Below, one piece after another: positions 1 to 9,190 of a stretch of 64,000 bases of DNA. A program made the position numbers and the translations under genes. How positions within the stretch are numbered: the stretch's first letter is position 1; each line of letters begins with the position of its first letter. The notes beneath the pieces are model-generated. The model was not told the DNA's origin, did not search any database, and worked only from the letters and a program-made list of their open reading frames with translations. The DNA comes from Corynebacterium sp. ES2730-CONJ (GTDB lineage Bacteria; Actinomycetota; Actinomycetes; Mycobacteriales; Mycobacteriaceae): NCBI RefSeq assembly GCF_024834055.1, contig NZ_JANUXZ010000002.1, forward strand, positions 335,799 to 399,798, in the 5' to 3' direction.

Positions 1-2
1 GG

Positions 3-653
3 CTGGTTGGAAGCGCACTCGCTAGTCCCCACCTAGTTAAGCGGGCTGCTTTTATAGCTTTCGGTATTGCCGGGATCGCCGGTATCACCCTATCGTTATT
101 AAGCGCGTGGTGGCTCATCCTTATTGGGGTGATCTGTATTCTAGCGGCGTGGTTTTATACCGGCGGTACTCACCCCTATGGATATCGTGGTTTAGGCGAA
201 GTAGCTGTCTTTATCTTCTTCGGCCTGGTGGCCGTTTTGGGCACCGAATTCACCCAATCTGGTCGCATCACCATAGTGGGAATTATTCTTGCGGTCAGCA
301 TCGGGGCAATGTCTGCGAGCGTCAATCTGATCAATAACCTTCGCGATATCCCCTCTGATAGGTTAACCGGAAAGATCACCCTTGCAGTGCGTTTAGGAGA
401 TAGTCGCACCCGGGTTCTCTATTATATTCTCGCCAGCACTCCGGTCATCGGGGCTTTGCTCTTATCCTTTATTGAACCGTGGGCACTTGTGAGTGTGGGC
501 ATCGTTCCACTTCTATGGACAGCGAGCGCGCCGGTGCGCGCACACGCCATGGGCAAAGATCTCATCCCTGTTCTTGCCGGCACGGGCAAAGCGATGATCC
601 TCTTTAGCTTCTTGACGGCGCTCGGACTTATCCTCCCGCAGTATAGTAGTTAG
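3..653 (+). CDS. menA: 1,4-dihydroxy-2-naphthoate polyprenyltransferase, 3' part
   Basis: UbiA-family membrane prenyltransferase that attaches the isoprenoid tail to 1,4-dihydroxy-2-naphthoate in menaquinone synthesis. The gene is cut by the window start: the reading frame is open from base 3, so the true start and the first Asp-rich motif lie outside. Visible are several membrane helices, the stretch WFYTGGTHPYGYRGLGE, and the second Asp-rich motif NNLRDIPSDRLTGKITLAVR, both typical of MenA. Menaquinone is the quinone that SdhCAB, encoded later in the window, would reduce. It converges on the minus-strand gene ending at 659. Confidence 0.9.
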   Translation: MVGSALASPHLVKRAAFIAFGIAGIAGITLSLLSAWWLILIGVICILAAWFYTGGTHPYGYRGLGEVAVFIFFGLVAVLGTEFTQSGRITIVGIILAVSIGAMSASVNLINNLRDIPSDRLTGKITLAVRLGDSRTRVLYYILASTPVIGALLLSFIEPWALVSVGIVPLLWTASAPVRAHAMGKDLIPVLAGTGKAMILFSFLTALGLILPQYSS

Positions 654-658
654 CGCGC

Positions 659-958
659 TTAGCGGGAGGCGAGTTCGTCCTGGACCCACTTTTTATAGGC
701 TTTGCGTTGATAGTGCCACTGGGCGACCGCGGTCGTGGCCTTCACCCGCAGCCCTTTGAAGACAAAAACACTCAACGGCATAGCGATCAACAAGGCCAGC
801 ATGGCGGAGATAAAAATGGGCACTAGGGCCCCGATCATGGTGGCAATGATTTGAATGAGTGCCGTAAGCAGAATAAAAAGCGCAAGCCTAGCGAGGCCGT
901 ATAAGAGGAGGTTTTTCACCGCGGACCGGCGGATCGCTGCATCTGGTTGCTGTGACAT
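659..958 (-). CDS. DUF4229-like small membrane protein
   Basis: A protein of 99 residues read from the ATG at 958 (MSQQPDAAIRRSAVKNLLLYGLA). It has two hydrophobic segments (about residues 20-65) and a basic C-terminus. The sequence and the position beside menA fit the actinobacterial DUF4229 family, whose function is unknown. The frame is open upstream to 1039, but the in-frame ATG at 958 gives the usual family N-terminus. A good GGAGG lies 22 nt further upstream, so the start is not certain. It is transcribed convergently with menA. Confidence 0.7.
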   Translation of the reverse strand: MSQQPDAAIRRSAVKNLLLYGLARLALFILLTALIQIIATMIGALVPIFISAMLALLIAMPLSVFVFKGLRVKATTAVAQWHYQRKAYKKWVQDELASR

Positions 959-1059
959 ATCTTCTAAGACTACCGTATGCCCTCCTCGGGTGATAAAGCA
1001 GGTAAAATACAGGCAGACCGTGATTATTCCCCAGATCAACGAGGTGAGTTTTTCTAACC

Positions 1060-1332
1060 GTGGGCCGCTTTATTCTCTTCTTACTCTTAATCCTGGCTAT
1101 TTATATTGTGTGGCGGGCCTTCGGCCCCAGCTCATGGCAGCGCACCGTATCAACGGCGAATCCACCGCGAGAAATTAAAGGCCCCGACGACGATGAGGCT
1201 TTTCTGTGGGAATTAGAAAAGAAACGCTTTAAGCAGCGCCGCGCCGAGGAATTAGCGGCTCAAGAAGAGGCTGAACGCATCAAAAGAGCGAAGCAGCGGC
1301 GGATGGACGGCGACAATCCCGAAGATATATAA
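1060..1332 (+). CDS. small single-pass membrane protein, function unknown
   Basis: A protein of 90 residues from a GTG start, preceded by GAGGTGAG. The first 20 residues form one hydrophobic helix. The rest is highly charged (KKRFKQRRAEELAAQEEAERIKRAKQRR), probably a cytoplasmic helix or short coiled coil, and ends in an acidic tail. It is divergent from the DUF4229-like gene and 40 nt upstream of the ArsR-type gene. I recognise no enzymatic domain; a role in membrane organisation would be speculation. Confidence 0.65.
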   Translation: MGRFILFLLLILAIYIVWRAFGPSSWQRTVSTANPPREIKGPDDDEAFLWELEKKRFKQRRAEELAAQEEAERIKRAKQRRMDGDNPEDI

Positions 1333-1341
1333 AAGCTTTTC

Positions 1342-1360
1342 TTAACTTAGGCTACCCTTT
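1342..1360 (+). promoter_or_regulatory. DtxR-like operator candidate before the arsR-type gene
   Basis: TTAACTTAGGCTACCCTTT matches about 14 of 19 positions of the DtxR/IdeR consensus TTAGGTTAGSCTAACCTAA by eye; the right half (TTAGGCTA-CC) is the better. It abuts the -10 hexamer at 1360, a classic repressor position. The left half is weak, and the site could instead belong to the ArsR protein itself. Confidence 0.35.
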
Positions 1361-1365
1361 ATAAT
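1360..1365 (+). promoter_or_regulatory. -10 hexamer of the arsR-type gene
   Basis: A perfect TATAAT ends 8 nt before the ATG at 1373. The transcript should therefore start at or next to the start codon, giving a leaderless or almost leaderless mRNA. A GGAGG sits only 1-2 nt from the ATG, too close for an ordinary ribosome binding site. Confidence 0.55.
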
Positions 1366-1372
1366 TGGAGGT

Positions 1373-1702
1373 ATGTCTCGCCCTGAATCTGCGCGCCGCG
1401 CGCCGTTGCGTATACCCAACGCTGAGCTCACGCACAGCACCGCCGAGATATTTAAGGTATTAAGCGACCCCACCCGGCTGAAAATCTTGCTCATAGTTGC
1501 CAGCAATGCGGGCCAAGAAATATGTGCCCATCACCTCACGGGAGTTTTAGGGGTCTCCGCCCCCACGATCACCCACCATATGAAAAAGCTGATGGCGGCG
1601 TCTTTGGTGACGCGCACGAAAAAAGGAAAGTGGGCATATTATGAGCTCGCCCATAACGCCCACTCCGCCAGGCTCATGCCCTTTATCGGCGATTATTTCT
1701 AA
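1373..1702 (+). CDS. ArsR-family transcriptional regulator
   Basis: A winged-helix repressor of 109 residues. The N-terminal part has the family signature IFKVLSDPTRLKILLIV (about residues 26-42). The recognition helix region is GVLGVSAPTITHHMKKLMAASLV, followed by the wing RTKKGKWAYYEL. In classical ArsR/SmtB sensors the alpha3 metal site is CVC; here the equivalent stretch EICAHHL keeps one Cys and two His, so metal or redox sensing is possible but not shown. It converges with ccsB, and the two stop codons overlap by 4 bases. Its targets are unknown; autoregulation is likely for the family. Confidence 0.88.
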   Translation: MSRPESARRAPLRIPNAELTHSTAEIFKVLSDPTRLKILLIVASNAGQEICAHHLTGVLGVSAPTITHHMKKLMAASLVTRTKKGKWAYYELAHNAHSARLMPFIGDYF

Positions 1703-2622
1703 TTGATTCCGGCATAAGAATGCAGCCCGGATACCACTAGGTTGATAAAGAATAGATTGAAAATCATGGTGGCTAGCGCCAGAATATTAATCCACGCCGC
1801 CTTGGTATCTCGCCAGCCGGCTGTTGCCCGCGCGTGGAGATACGCTGCATAGAGGATCCAGGTGATAAAAGCGACCGTCTCCTTAGGGTCCCAGCCCCAG
1901 AACCGTCCCCAGCTGGCCTCGGCCCAGATGGCTCCTAAAATGATTCCCAAACCAAAAAGGGGAACGGTAATAATAGCCGTGCGGTAGGCTACGGCATCAA
2001 GGACTCGTGCCGTTGGTAGTGGCCGGGCTATGGCGCCCAGGAAACCGTGCTCCTGGCCCTTGGGTTGCGCCATCCGGAGCAAATAGAGCACCGACACCAC
2101 ACCGGAGAGCATACCGATAGACCCGCCAATAGAGATGGTACCCACGTGGATGGGCCGCCAGTAGGATTGCAGGATCGGAACCACAGGAGCGGTATCAGCA
2201 TAGAGCTTGGAACTGGCCAATAGGAGCAGCGCCACCACAGGAGTAATAATCCACGGCCATAGGGCCCGCATCTCTTTTTTGCGCAGGAAAATCGCCGCAA
2301 TGATCATGGTAAACAGCGTGATCTCGGTGATATATTCGTACAGATTTCCAAAAGGGAATCGGCCCGCGGATATCCCGCGCAAAATCACCGAGGTGGCATG
2401 GATAATAATGCCCAGCCATACAACCGCTTGGGTCATACCAGAGAAGGTATCGGCGGAGTTTTTGCTTCGCACCGCTACTGTTTTCGCCTCCCGCTGGGAA
2501 TCGACAACGGTTTGCGCCTTCATATAGTAAATAACTGACAGCACGAGAGCGAGAATATAGATGCCCACCGCACTAAAAAAGGCGGAATCTGAAAAAGATG
2601 CGAGCGTGTAATTAATATTCAT
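1699..2622 (-). CDS. ccsB: cytochrome c biogenesis protein CcsB/ResC (system II heme handling)
   Basis: A polytopic membrane protein of 307 residues with about eight helices. Near the C-terminus it has the tryptophan-rich WWD signature WGRFWGWDPKETVAFITWI. With ResB it forms the system II cytochrome c synthetase, which exports heme and attaches it to apocytochrome CXXCH on the outer face of the membrane. Conserved His residues in the periplasmic loops (for example HVGTISIGG, HSYAGIN at the end) are the expected heme ligands. It is the last gene of the minus-strand run tlpA-ccdA-resB-ccsB, 70 nt after resB. Confidence 0.93.
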   Translation of the reverse strand: MNINYTLASFSDSAFFSAVGIYILALVLSVIYYMKAQTVVDSQREAKTVAVRSKNSADTFSGMTQAVVWLGIIIHATSVILRGISAGRFPFGNLYEYITEITLFTMIIAAIFLRKKEMRALWPWIITPVVALLLLASSKLYADTAPVVPILQSYWRPIHVGTISIGGSIGMLSGVVSVLYLLRMAQPKGQEHGFLGAIARPLPTARVLDAVAYRTAIITVPLFGLGIILGAIWAEASWGRFWGWDPKETVAFITWILYAAYLHARATAGWRDTKAAWINILALATMIFNLFFINLVVSGLHSYAGIN

Positions 2623-2692
2623 CCCGCTTACCTCGTTTCTTGGTCCTTAAACTTGCTGCAACTATAGCCGCCAGCCTACCCAAAGATAAAGC

Positions 2693-4276
2693 CTAGCTGT
2701 CCTCATCCTCCGGCTCAGCGAGCCCAAGAATGCGACGATGAATCCGATAATATTCCTCACCCCACCCGGCGCGATCAGTGCGCGCCAACCCGGCTGTCTC
2801 GATGAGGACCGTGCCGTTATCTTGAGGATGCACGCGCACCCAGATGCGGCGGCGCTTGATGGTCACCGATCCAACCAGGGCCGAAAGGAATATTAGGGTG
2901 AAAAGGAGAACCCAGATCTGGGTGGGATCGTAGGCTATTTGATAATTGGCAAATTCCTCCGCACCCTCAAAGCGAATGATGGTGCCATCATCGAGGGTAA
3001 TGTCTTCCCCTTGGGCGAGGTTGACGCGTTCAATTTTTTGTAACTGCCCTGAGCTCATCAAGGTGGGGTCGATGGCGAAGATACTTTGCGATTGTCCGGA
3101 ATCGAGCCCGTTATCGCCGCGGTAGATATCGATAGCCACCGCCGGATCGCGCATTTCTGGGAAACGGGAGGCCAAGATATCGTTATTCTCCCCGCTCCAC
3201 GCCGCGGTGGGTGCGAAGAGCCCTTGAATGGTCAGCTGATTCTGCCGGCGGGAAAAGAGATCGTCATACATTCCTACCGGTGGGTCGAAGCGCATCACGC
3301 CGGAGGAGAGGAAGAAAGTGGGGTCGTCGGGCCTAAACTGCACGGTTTGGGTGCGTTCTTCTCCATTTGGCCATATCACCTTTATGGTGGGGGCATAGCC
3401 ATGGCCTTGGAGGTAAATGCGGTCGCCGGCGATTCTTAAGGGGTGATTGACCTCGAGGGTGGTCGATGCCCACGTGGATTCATCGCGGAAAATATCATCA
3501 CCGATGGCATAGGAAAGATCAGAGCGGAAATTTTCGGCCTGGCCATTGGGTAGATAATCGGCCACGAAATTATGGGCTGTGAAACAAAAGGGGTGAAGCC
3601 CAGTACCATCGAAAAGCGGTCCGGCGCGAAAGGAGTCGAAGTTGGCGGTGGCAGTATTACAGAACTGGGAATTGATACCTGGTTTATCGGTGGCGATGAT
3701 AATAACTTGCCCTTCGTAGTACACCATGCGGCCAATGGCCATGGCGACGAGCATACCCACAAGAGCGATATGGAAGATGAGGTTGAAGAATTCCCGGATA
3801 TATCCTTTTTCAGCCGCGATACTGCGAATATGGGCGCGATCGTCGGCGGGTGAATACTCAGCAATATTCCAGCCCTTAAGTGCCGCACGTGCCGTTGAGA
3901 GGGCTTGAGCTTCTGTTCCTATAAAAACTCCCTGCCCATGCAGAGGTAGCCGGTGCAGATTTTTCGGCGCCCTCGTTGGTGGGGTGCGCATGGCCTGGTA
4001 GTGATCAATACTGCGCGGGATGATACAGCCGATCAGGGAAATGGTGAGCAGGACGGCTATGGCTTTAAACCAGGTGGAGGAAAAGACGTCAAATAGTTGT
4101 AGGCGGTCATAAATCTCAGCAATGCGTCCGTGCTCGATGAGGTACTCGTCAACATTGGCGGCATTGAGCGAGCGCTGGGGCAAAAGGGCGCCGGGGATGG
4201 CGGCGATGGCGAGGAGGCATAATAATGCGAGTGCTGTGCGCATGCTTGTCAGCCACTGCCACGCTTTTTTCACCAT
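2693..4276 (-). CDS. resB: cytochrome c biogenesis protein ResB
   Basis: A protein of 527 residues with three N-terminal hydrophobic helices (starting MVKKAWQWLTSMRTALALL), a large extracytoplasmic domain (about 200-440) and a final helix near 455-475, the normal ResB/Ccs1 architecture. It is the partner of CcsB in holocytochrome c formation. The start is the ATG at 4276, about 30 nt after the end of ccdA, in an apparent operon. Confidence 0.93.
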   Translation of the reverse strand: MVKKAWQWLTSMRTALALLCLLAIAAIPGALLPQRSLNAANVDEYLIEHGRIAEIYDRLQLFDVFSSTWFKAIAVLLTISLIGCIIPRSIDHYQAMRTPPTRAPKNLHRLPLHGQGVFIGTEAQALSTARAALKGWNIAEYSPADDRAHIRSIAAEKGYIREFFNLIFHIALVGMLVAMAIGRMVYYEGQVIIIATDKPGINSQFCNTATANFDSFRAGPLFDGTGLHPFCFTAHNFVADYLPNGQAENFRSDLSYAIGDDIFRDESTWASTTLEVNHPLRIAGDRIYLQGHGYAPTIKVIWPNGEERTQTVQFRPDDPTFFLSSGVMRFDPPVGMYDDLFSRRQNQLTIQGLFAPTAAWSGENNDILASRFPEMRDPAVAIDIYRGDNGLDSGQSQSIFAIDPTLMSSGQLQKIERVNLAQGEDITLDDGTIIRFEGAEEFANYQIAYDPTQIWVLLFTLIFLSALVGSVTIKRRRIWVRVHPQDNGTVLIETAGLARTDRAGWGEEYYRIHRRILGLAEPEDEDS

Positions 4277-4307
4277 GACAACCCTTTCTTATTCATTCTC
4301 CGGCTCT

Positions 4308-5117
4308 CTATAGTAGCAGCGCGTAATTGGAGCTCAGCACTTGGATATAGCTAATGAAAACGGACCATAATCCACTCAGAAGCGCCAGCCCTGTAAGGAT
4401 AAGGGCTATACCGCCCAGTCGGTGGATGATCACAGCGTGGCGGCTTAAGAAATCGAGGCCCGCCATGGCGCGTACCGAGCCGAGTGCCACAATGAGAAAA
4501 GGAATACCTAGCCCTAAGCAGTACGCGATAATGAGGATTACTCCCCGTAAGGCTGTCACCCCTTCGGTGCCAGCCGCGATGGAGATAATGGCCGCGAGAC
4601 TTGGGCCTAAGCAGGGTGTCCAGCCGAGTGCAAATACTGCCCCGAGGATTGGGGCGCCGATAATGCTAGACCAGTGCCCAGCTGAGAGACTGCGCGTTGT
4701 TTGCAGGAATGGTATCTTGCCGAGGAAAACTAGCCCCATGACTATGGTGATAAGCCCGCCGATCCTGCTTAACCACTGATTATTTAAAGCCAAGACTCCA
4801 ATGAGACCGAAGACGCTGGCAGTAGCTAGAACGAAAATAATCGTGAAACCTGCAATGAACAAAATCGCCGCGAAGGCGATTGTCATCCGCGAGCCTTTGG
4901 TTATAACGGCGCGCCCGTGGGCGTCGAAAGTGATATCGCCGCCGACAAGCGCTGCCAGATAGCTGATATACCCTGGTACCAGGGGCAAGACGCAGGGGCT
5001 TAAAAAGGAGACAAGTCCCGCTATCATTGCGGCGATGAGGCCCGCGATTAAAGGACCTGAACTAATTGTTGTGGCGAAAGATTCCCCGATGCCTTGGGAG
5101 AGAATATTGAGCTGCAT
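4308..5117 (-). CDS. ccdA: thiol-disulfide electron transporter CcdA
   Basis: An integral membrane protein of 269 residues in the CcdA/DsbD-beta family with six predicted helices. Both conserved membrane cysteines are present: one in GLVSFLSPCVLPLVPGY and one in ALGWTPCLGPSLAAI. It passes electrons from cytoplasmic thioredoxin to the extracytoplasmic TlpA/ResA-type thioredoxin made by the gene before it. The ATG overlaps the tlpA stop by one base (TAATG), which suggests translational coupling. Confidence 0.93.
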   Translation of the reverse strand: MQLNILSQGIGESFATTISSGPLIAGLIAAMIAGLVSFLSPCVLPLVPGYISYLAALVGGDITFDAHGRAVITKGSRMTIAFAAILFIAGFTIIFVLATASVFGLIGVLALNNQWLSRIGGLITIVMGLVFLGKIPFLQTTRSLSAGHWSSIIGAPILGAVFALGWTPCLGPSLAAIISIAAGTEGVTALRGVILIIAYCLGLGIPFLIVALGSVRAMAGLDFLSRHAVIIHRLGGIALILTGLALLSGLWSVFISYIQVLSSNYALLL

Positions 5118-5722
5118 TATTCTGATTCCAGGGGCGCAATGGCCTCCATTAATTCTTTTTCGGTGATGGCACGCAAGAATACAACGGCAGGTCGGTGCTG
5201 CTTATCAAGGATAATGGTGGTGGGTACCACCGAGGCGGGAATCCCGCCTAATAAGCCCGCCGTTTTAAAGGGTGGATCAAAGATGCTCGGATAGCTAAGG
5301 CCATTATCGAGCATAAAATCCTTAGCCAACTGCTTATTATCGCGGATATTGATGCCGAGCACCGTACCCCCCTCTTTAGTGAGGTATTCGTGCACCGTTT
5401 GAAGATCGTCGACTTCAGTACGGCAGGGCCCACACCACTGGCCCCAAGCATTGATAACGACGATGTGGCCAGCATAATTTGAAAGCCTTATCTCCGTGTC
5501 ATCGATGACTGATGGCCCAGTGATATCTGCTATCTGTGCGCGCTCAGATTCAGGATAGGTGATGGTTTTTTGCCCACCGGGTGAGTGGAATTGGAAGGTT
5601 CCGCCCACCGCTACGGCGTCTTTTCCAGCAAGGCTATCATCGGCGCAGGCGCCAAGCAGCAGCGCTAGTACCCCACCAAGAGCTACCAGTGCGAAAGGAT
5701 CATGCCTTGTTCTAGATCTCAT
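5117..5722 (-). CDS. TlpA/ResA-family lipoprotein thiol-disulfide oxidoreductase
   Basis: A protein of 201 residues from the ATG at 5722 (MRSRTRHDP). The N-terminus is a lipoprotein signal ending in the lipobox LLLGAC. The thioredoxin-fold domain has the active site GQWCGPCRTEV and the cis-Pro region GGIPASVVPTT. It should keep apocytochrome c heme-binding cysteines reduced, using electrons from CcdA. The start lies 11 nt inside the end of the phosphatase gene. The frame is open further upstream, but only this start gives a proper signal peptide. Confidence 0.9.
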   Translation of the reverse strand: MRSRTRHDPFALVALGGVLALLLGACADDSLAGKDAVAVGGTFQFHSPGGQKTITYPESERAQIADITGPSVIDDTEIRLSNYAGHIVVINAWGQWCGPCRTEVDDLQTVHEYLTKEGGTVLGINIRDNKQLAKDFMLDNGLSYPSIFDPPFKTAGLLGGIPASVVPTTIILDKQHRPAVVFLRAITEKELMEAIAPLESE

Positions 5723-6320
5723 ACGCGGGTTCCGAATAGCGATAGTCGATAAGGACGTCATCACTAAAGACGAGAGAAGTGACGCTCGCAAGATTACAGC
5801 GACGCAGTGCAGGGTTGTGCCACAGAGGTTGCTGATTCACGTGGCGCTGCACGCACACAATGGGCAATTGGTGGCTGACTAATACCGCCTCATGACCATG
5901 GGCCTGTTCCCGAGCGGAGGTAACGGCCGCCATCATGCGCTCGGCAATCTCATGATAAGGCTCACCCCAACTGGGCTGAAGCGGATTAGTCATTAAAGGC
6001 CAATAGCGAGGGTGCAGCAGATCCGAGCGCCAGCTTTTTACTCGCAGACCTTCGAATTGGTTACCGGCTTCTAAAAGGCGCTCATCGATACCCACCTCAA
6101 CCCCGCTGATGGCGGAAATTGGGGCGGCTGTTTCCTGGGCGCGCTCTAGTGGAGAGGAAAGGATCAGTGAAATATCGTGGCCGGACAACGAGTGTGCCGT
6201 CGCGTGAGCCATCGACTCCCCCCGAGCTGAGAGGTGATAATCCGGCAGCCGCCCATAGAGGATTCGCTCCGGATTGAATACTTCCCCATGACGCACGAGG
6301 TGCACGATGGTTGTTGTCAT
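5712..6320 (-). CDS. histidine phosphatase family protein (phosphoglycerate mutase-like)
   Basis: A protein of 202 residues with the N-terminal RHG motif (MTTTIVHLVRHGE), the SSPLERAQETA motif and the second catalytic His in VLVSHQLPI. This is the branch-1 histidine phosphatase fold. The gene sits between hemL and tlpA, the position of Rv0525 in mycobacteria. The substrate is unknown. True glycolytic GpmA is encoded at 28452-29198, so this copy is more likely a general or specialised phosphatase. Confidence 0.85.
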   Translation of the reverse strand: MTTTIVHLVRHGEVFNPERILYGRLPDYHLSARGESMAHATAHSLSGHDISLILSSPLERAQETAAPISAISGVEVGIDERLLEAGNQFEGLRVKSWRSDLLHPRYWPLMTNPLQPSWGEPYHEIAERMMAAVTSAREQAHGHEAVLVSHQLPIVCVQRHVNQQPLWHNPALRRCNLASVTSLVFSDDVLIDYRYSEPAYEI

Positions 6321-6354
6321 AGCTTATGGCCCTTTCTCGTTAATACACTGCAGG

Positions 6355-7662
6355 CTATGAATTTACCTTATCCGCCGCTGCTGCCGCCTGAGCTGCTGGG
6401 ATCAGTGCCTTCTCGATGCGCTCAAAATCATCTGCGCTGAGAGCTGCAGAGCAGAACCACGTTTCGAAGACACTCGGTGGCGCATAAACGCCATGTTCTA
6501 AAAGAGCGTGGAAGAAAGGAGCGAAACGGAAGGTTTCGGCGGCTTTCATATCTGCGAAATTGTGGCCCTCACCACGAGCAAATCGAACGCTTAGCATGGT
6601 AGCGGCACGCTGGATGTGGTGCTCAACTCCGGCCCGATCAAGCGCCTGGGAAATGAGAGAATGCAGCAGATCAGCGTGCTTGGTTACCTTCTCATAGACT
6701 GCTGGGGTGGCGAGCTCGAGTGACTTCTTGCCCGCCGCCATTGCGACCGGATTACCCGAGAGTGTGCCCGCTTGGTAGACGGGTCCAACGGGTGCTAGGT
6801 GCTGCATAATATCGGCGCGTCCACCGAAAGCTGCAGCGGGCAGGCCTCCTGAGATGACCTTGCCGAAGGTGGTGAGATCGCCCGCTACATGGTCAACCCC
6901 GTACCAGCCGGAATAAGAGGTGCGGAAACCAGTCATAACTTCGTCGATAATCAGCACAGCCCCAAATTCATGGCAGAGATCTTTGAGCTGTTGATTGAAA
7001 TTATTCTGTGGCGCCACCGCCCCCATATTGCCAGCGGCCGCCTCGGTGATCACGCAGGCGATTTGGTGCGGGTGTTCTTCGAAGGCAGTGCGCACTGCCG
7101 CGATATCGTTATAGGGGACGACGATAGTATCTTTAGCGCTCGCACCAGTCACCCCTGGTGAATCAGGCAGAGAAAGCGTAGCCACTCCAGAACCGGCGGC
7201 GGCTAGCAGTGAGTCCACGTGTCCGTGATAGCAGCCGTCGAATTTAATGACTTTTTCCGCACCCGTGAAGCCGCGCGCTAGGCGTACAGCAGACATGGTG
7301 GCTTCGGTGCCGGAGTTGACCATGCGTACTTCTTCAACGCTGGTTCGTTGAATGATCATCTCTGCAAGTTCTACCTCGGCCTCTGTGGGGGCACCGAAGG
7401 ATAGGCCCTTGGCCATGGCGGTGCTGACAGCGTCGAGAATCTCGGGGTGGGCATTGCCCATGAGCATGGGCCCCCAGGAGTTAACAAGGTCAACGTATTC
7501 GTTACCGTCCACATCTACAAGGGTGGAACCATAGGCGCGTTCAATGAAGCGGGTTTGACCTCCCACTGAGCCGAAGGCTCTGACTGGGGAATTAACTCCG
7601 CCGGGGATGAGTTTTTCGGCGCGACTCATGAGTTCAGCTGAGCGGGTAGTTTTCTGGGTCAT
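6355..7662 (-). CDS. hemL: glutamate-1-semialdehyde 2,1-aminomutase
   Basis: A PLP enzyme of 435 residues that converts glutamate-1-semialdehyde to 5-aminolevulinate, the second step of the C5 heme pathway started by HemA. The PLP lysine is K268 in [12 protein letters not shown]; the upstream EVMTGFR motif and the N-terminal [11 protein letters not shown] stretch are typical. I chose the ATG at 7662 ([11 protein letters not shown]); a TTG 21 nt upstream is less likely. It lies between hemY and the phosphatase gene on the same strand. Confidence 0.96.
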   Translation of the reverse strand: MTQKTTRSAELMSRAEKLIPGGVNSPVRAFGSVGGQTRFIERAYGSTLVDVDGNEYVDLVNSWGPMLMGNAHPEILDAVSTAMAKGLSFGAPTEAEVELAEMIIQRTSVEEVRMVNSGTEATMSAVRLARGFTGAEKVIKFDGCYHGHVDSLLAAAGSGVATLSLPDSPGVTGASAKDTIVVPYNDIAAVRTAFEEHPHQIACVITEAAAGNMGAVAPQNNFNQQLKDLCHEFGAVLIIDEVMTGFRTSYSGWYGVDHVAGDLTTFGKVISGGLPAAAFGGRADIMQHLAPVGPVYQAGTLSGNPVAMAAGKKSLELATPAVYEKVTKHADLLHSLISQALDRAGVEHHIQRAATMLSVRFARGEGHNFADMKAAETFRFAPFFHALLEHGVYAPPSVFETWFCSAALSADDFERIEKALIPAAQAAAAADKVNS

Positions 7663-7721
7663 CGTGTTTTCTTTCTGTTTCAAGCTTTTTAGGCCAGTGT
7701 AAGCCAGTATCAGCGATTCAA

Positions 7722-7754
7722 TACCAGTTTCAGGCCAGTTTCAGGCCAGTTTAA
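7722..7754 (-). repeat. 11-bp tandem repeat at the hemY stop codon
   Basis: Three consecutive 11-bp units on the plus strand: TACCAGTTTCA, GGCCAGTTTCA and GGCCAGTTTAA. Weaker CCAGT copies precede them from about 7691. The last unit contains the hemY stop codon (7751-7753), so the array fills the hemY-hemL gap. Confidence 0.7.
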
Positions 7755-9190
7755 GACTCAGCGAGAGCGGGGTTGGGTTCAGCGTTGCCACAGATGGTGT
7801 GCGCCACGCCGCGCGCATGAGCAATAACCGCCGGCACCCCCACACCCTGAGCCCACGCACCGGTTGCATAAAGACCCGGGTAGTGCGCCAAGCCCTCAGT
7901 GATCGCAGCGACGGTCTCTAGATGCCCCGGCCCGTACACAGGCAAACCTCCGAACCAGCGTTGTACAAAGATTTCGTCGAGCCCTGCCGCAATGCCATCA
8001 AAGCCGGTGATTTTCTTGAGATCCGCAAGAGCGTGGTCAACAAGGACATCCTCATCTGCCCGGCAAATCTCATCATCCTTGTAGCGCCCGAAAGAGGCTC
8101 GCACTAGAGCGCCTCCGCGGCTACCTAGGTGAGGCCACTTCTTGGAACTGAAAGTGAAGGCTTTGGCTTTAATATCTACTTCATCGGTTGCCACCAGAAT
8201 CCCGGAATTATCCGGGAGACCCCGATCGCTGGCGAATTTCATCCCGACGACCACCGAGGAAGCCAAGGGGATTGTACTGAAGTGGGGGCTGATATCGGGG
8301 GCGATTGTTTTTAATAATAAGGATGTGGTTGGTGCTGGGGTGGCCACCACGACGGCGTCATAATAGCCCTCGCCACCTCCTCGCAGTGCATACCCCCGTG
8401 CGGAATCGGTGATGCCGGAGATAAAAGCATCAACGTAGATACGTGCCTGTGACGCCTCCGCAAGCGTTTCGTAGACTTGCGCATAGCCACCCTTAAAGGT
8501 CGCGAATACATGGGGGCGGTATCCGCGTTCGTGGTTATTGCGGTTATTGCGCTGGCGTTGGGACAAGATCTTTTCAATGGCCGCCTTGAGACTGATTTTT
8601 TCTCCGGCCAACGCCATTTCATCGAAGGTGCGCGCCAACTGCGGCAACGTGGCTCTAATACCAAGATCTTCTGAGCGGGCCGAGTAAACCCCTCCTTGTA
8701 AAGCAGATACCAAGCGAGAATTCACGAGTTCGCCGTAGCGCTGACTGATCAGATCTCCGAGTGAAATATCAGGTCCATCCACTTCCCACTCGATCCCGGG
8801 CCCCTGGTCCTCTGCATCGATGCGGGCCGCTGTTTCCGCATCGATAAGGTCTTTAATGGAGGTACTCGCAGCTGGAATACCCATGATCGTATCGTCGACC
8901 ATATCGTGTAGCTGGCCCGCGGCGTAAAACGAAGAGGGAAGCCCGGAGGGATAGACCAAGGAGTCCGCGAGACCGAGTTGCTTGAAGAAGTCCGTAGCGT
9001 CCGCGCGGAAATTCAGATAGGCTTCCGCACCCATATCTGTCGGTCCGGAGTGGAAGGGAACCGTATAGAGTTTGCCGCCTATGCGATCCGAGGCCTCGAA
9101 GATGTCAACCTCGGTGTCGGGGGCTTCTTGATGTATCTGCCACGCCGTTGTTAATCCAGCCAGTCCTGCTCCGATAATAGCGACACGCAC
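7751..9190 (-). CDS. hemY: FAD-dependent coproporphyrinogen/protoporphyrinogen oxidase
   Basis: A protein of 479 residues beginning with the FAD dinucleotide-binding motif VAIIGAGLAGLTTAW from a GTG start, followed by the amine-oxidase-type fold and a C-terminal FAD contact LYATGAWAQGVGVPAVI. In actinobacteria this HemY type usually acts as coproporphyrinogen III oxidase (CgoX) in the coproporphyrin-dependent branch. The ferrochelatase and HemQ that would complete that branch are not in the window. It follows hemE on the same strand after a 297-nt gap and precedes hemL. Confidence 0.93.
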   Translation of the reverse strand: MRVAIIGAGLAGLTTAWQIHQEAPDTEVDIFEASDRIGGKLYTVPFHSGPTDMGAEAYLNFRADATDFFKQLGLADSLVYPSGLPSSFYAAGQLHDMVDDTIMGIPAASTSIKDLIDAETAARIDAEDQGPGIEWEVDGPDISLGDLISQRYGELVNSRLVSALQGGVYSARSEDLGIRATLPQLARTFDEMALAGEKISLKAAIEKILSQRQRNNRNNHERGYRPHVFATFKGGYAQVYETLAEASQARIYVDAFISGITDSARGYALRGGGEGYYDAVVVATPAPTTSLLLKTIAPDISPHFSTIPLASSVVVGMKFASDRGLPDNSGILVATDEVDIKAKAFTFSSKKWPHLGSRGGALVRASFGRYKDDEICRADEDVLVDHALADLKKITGFDGIAAGLDEIFVQRWFGGLPVYGPGHLETVAAITEGLAHYPGLYATGAWAQGVGVPAVIAHARGVAHTICGNAEPNPALAES

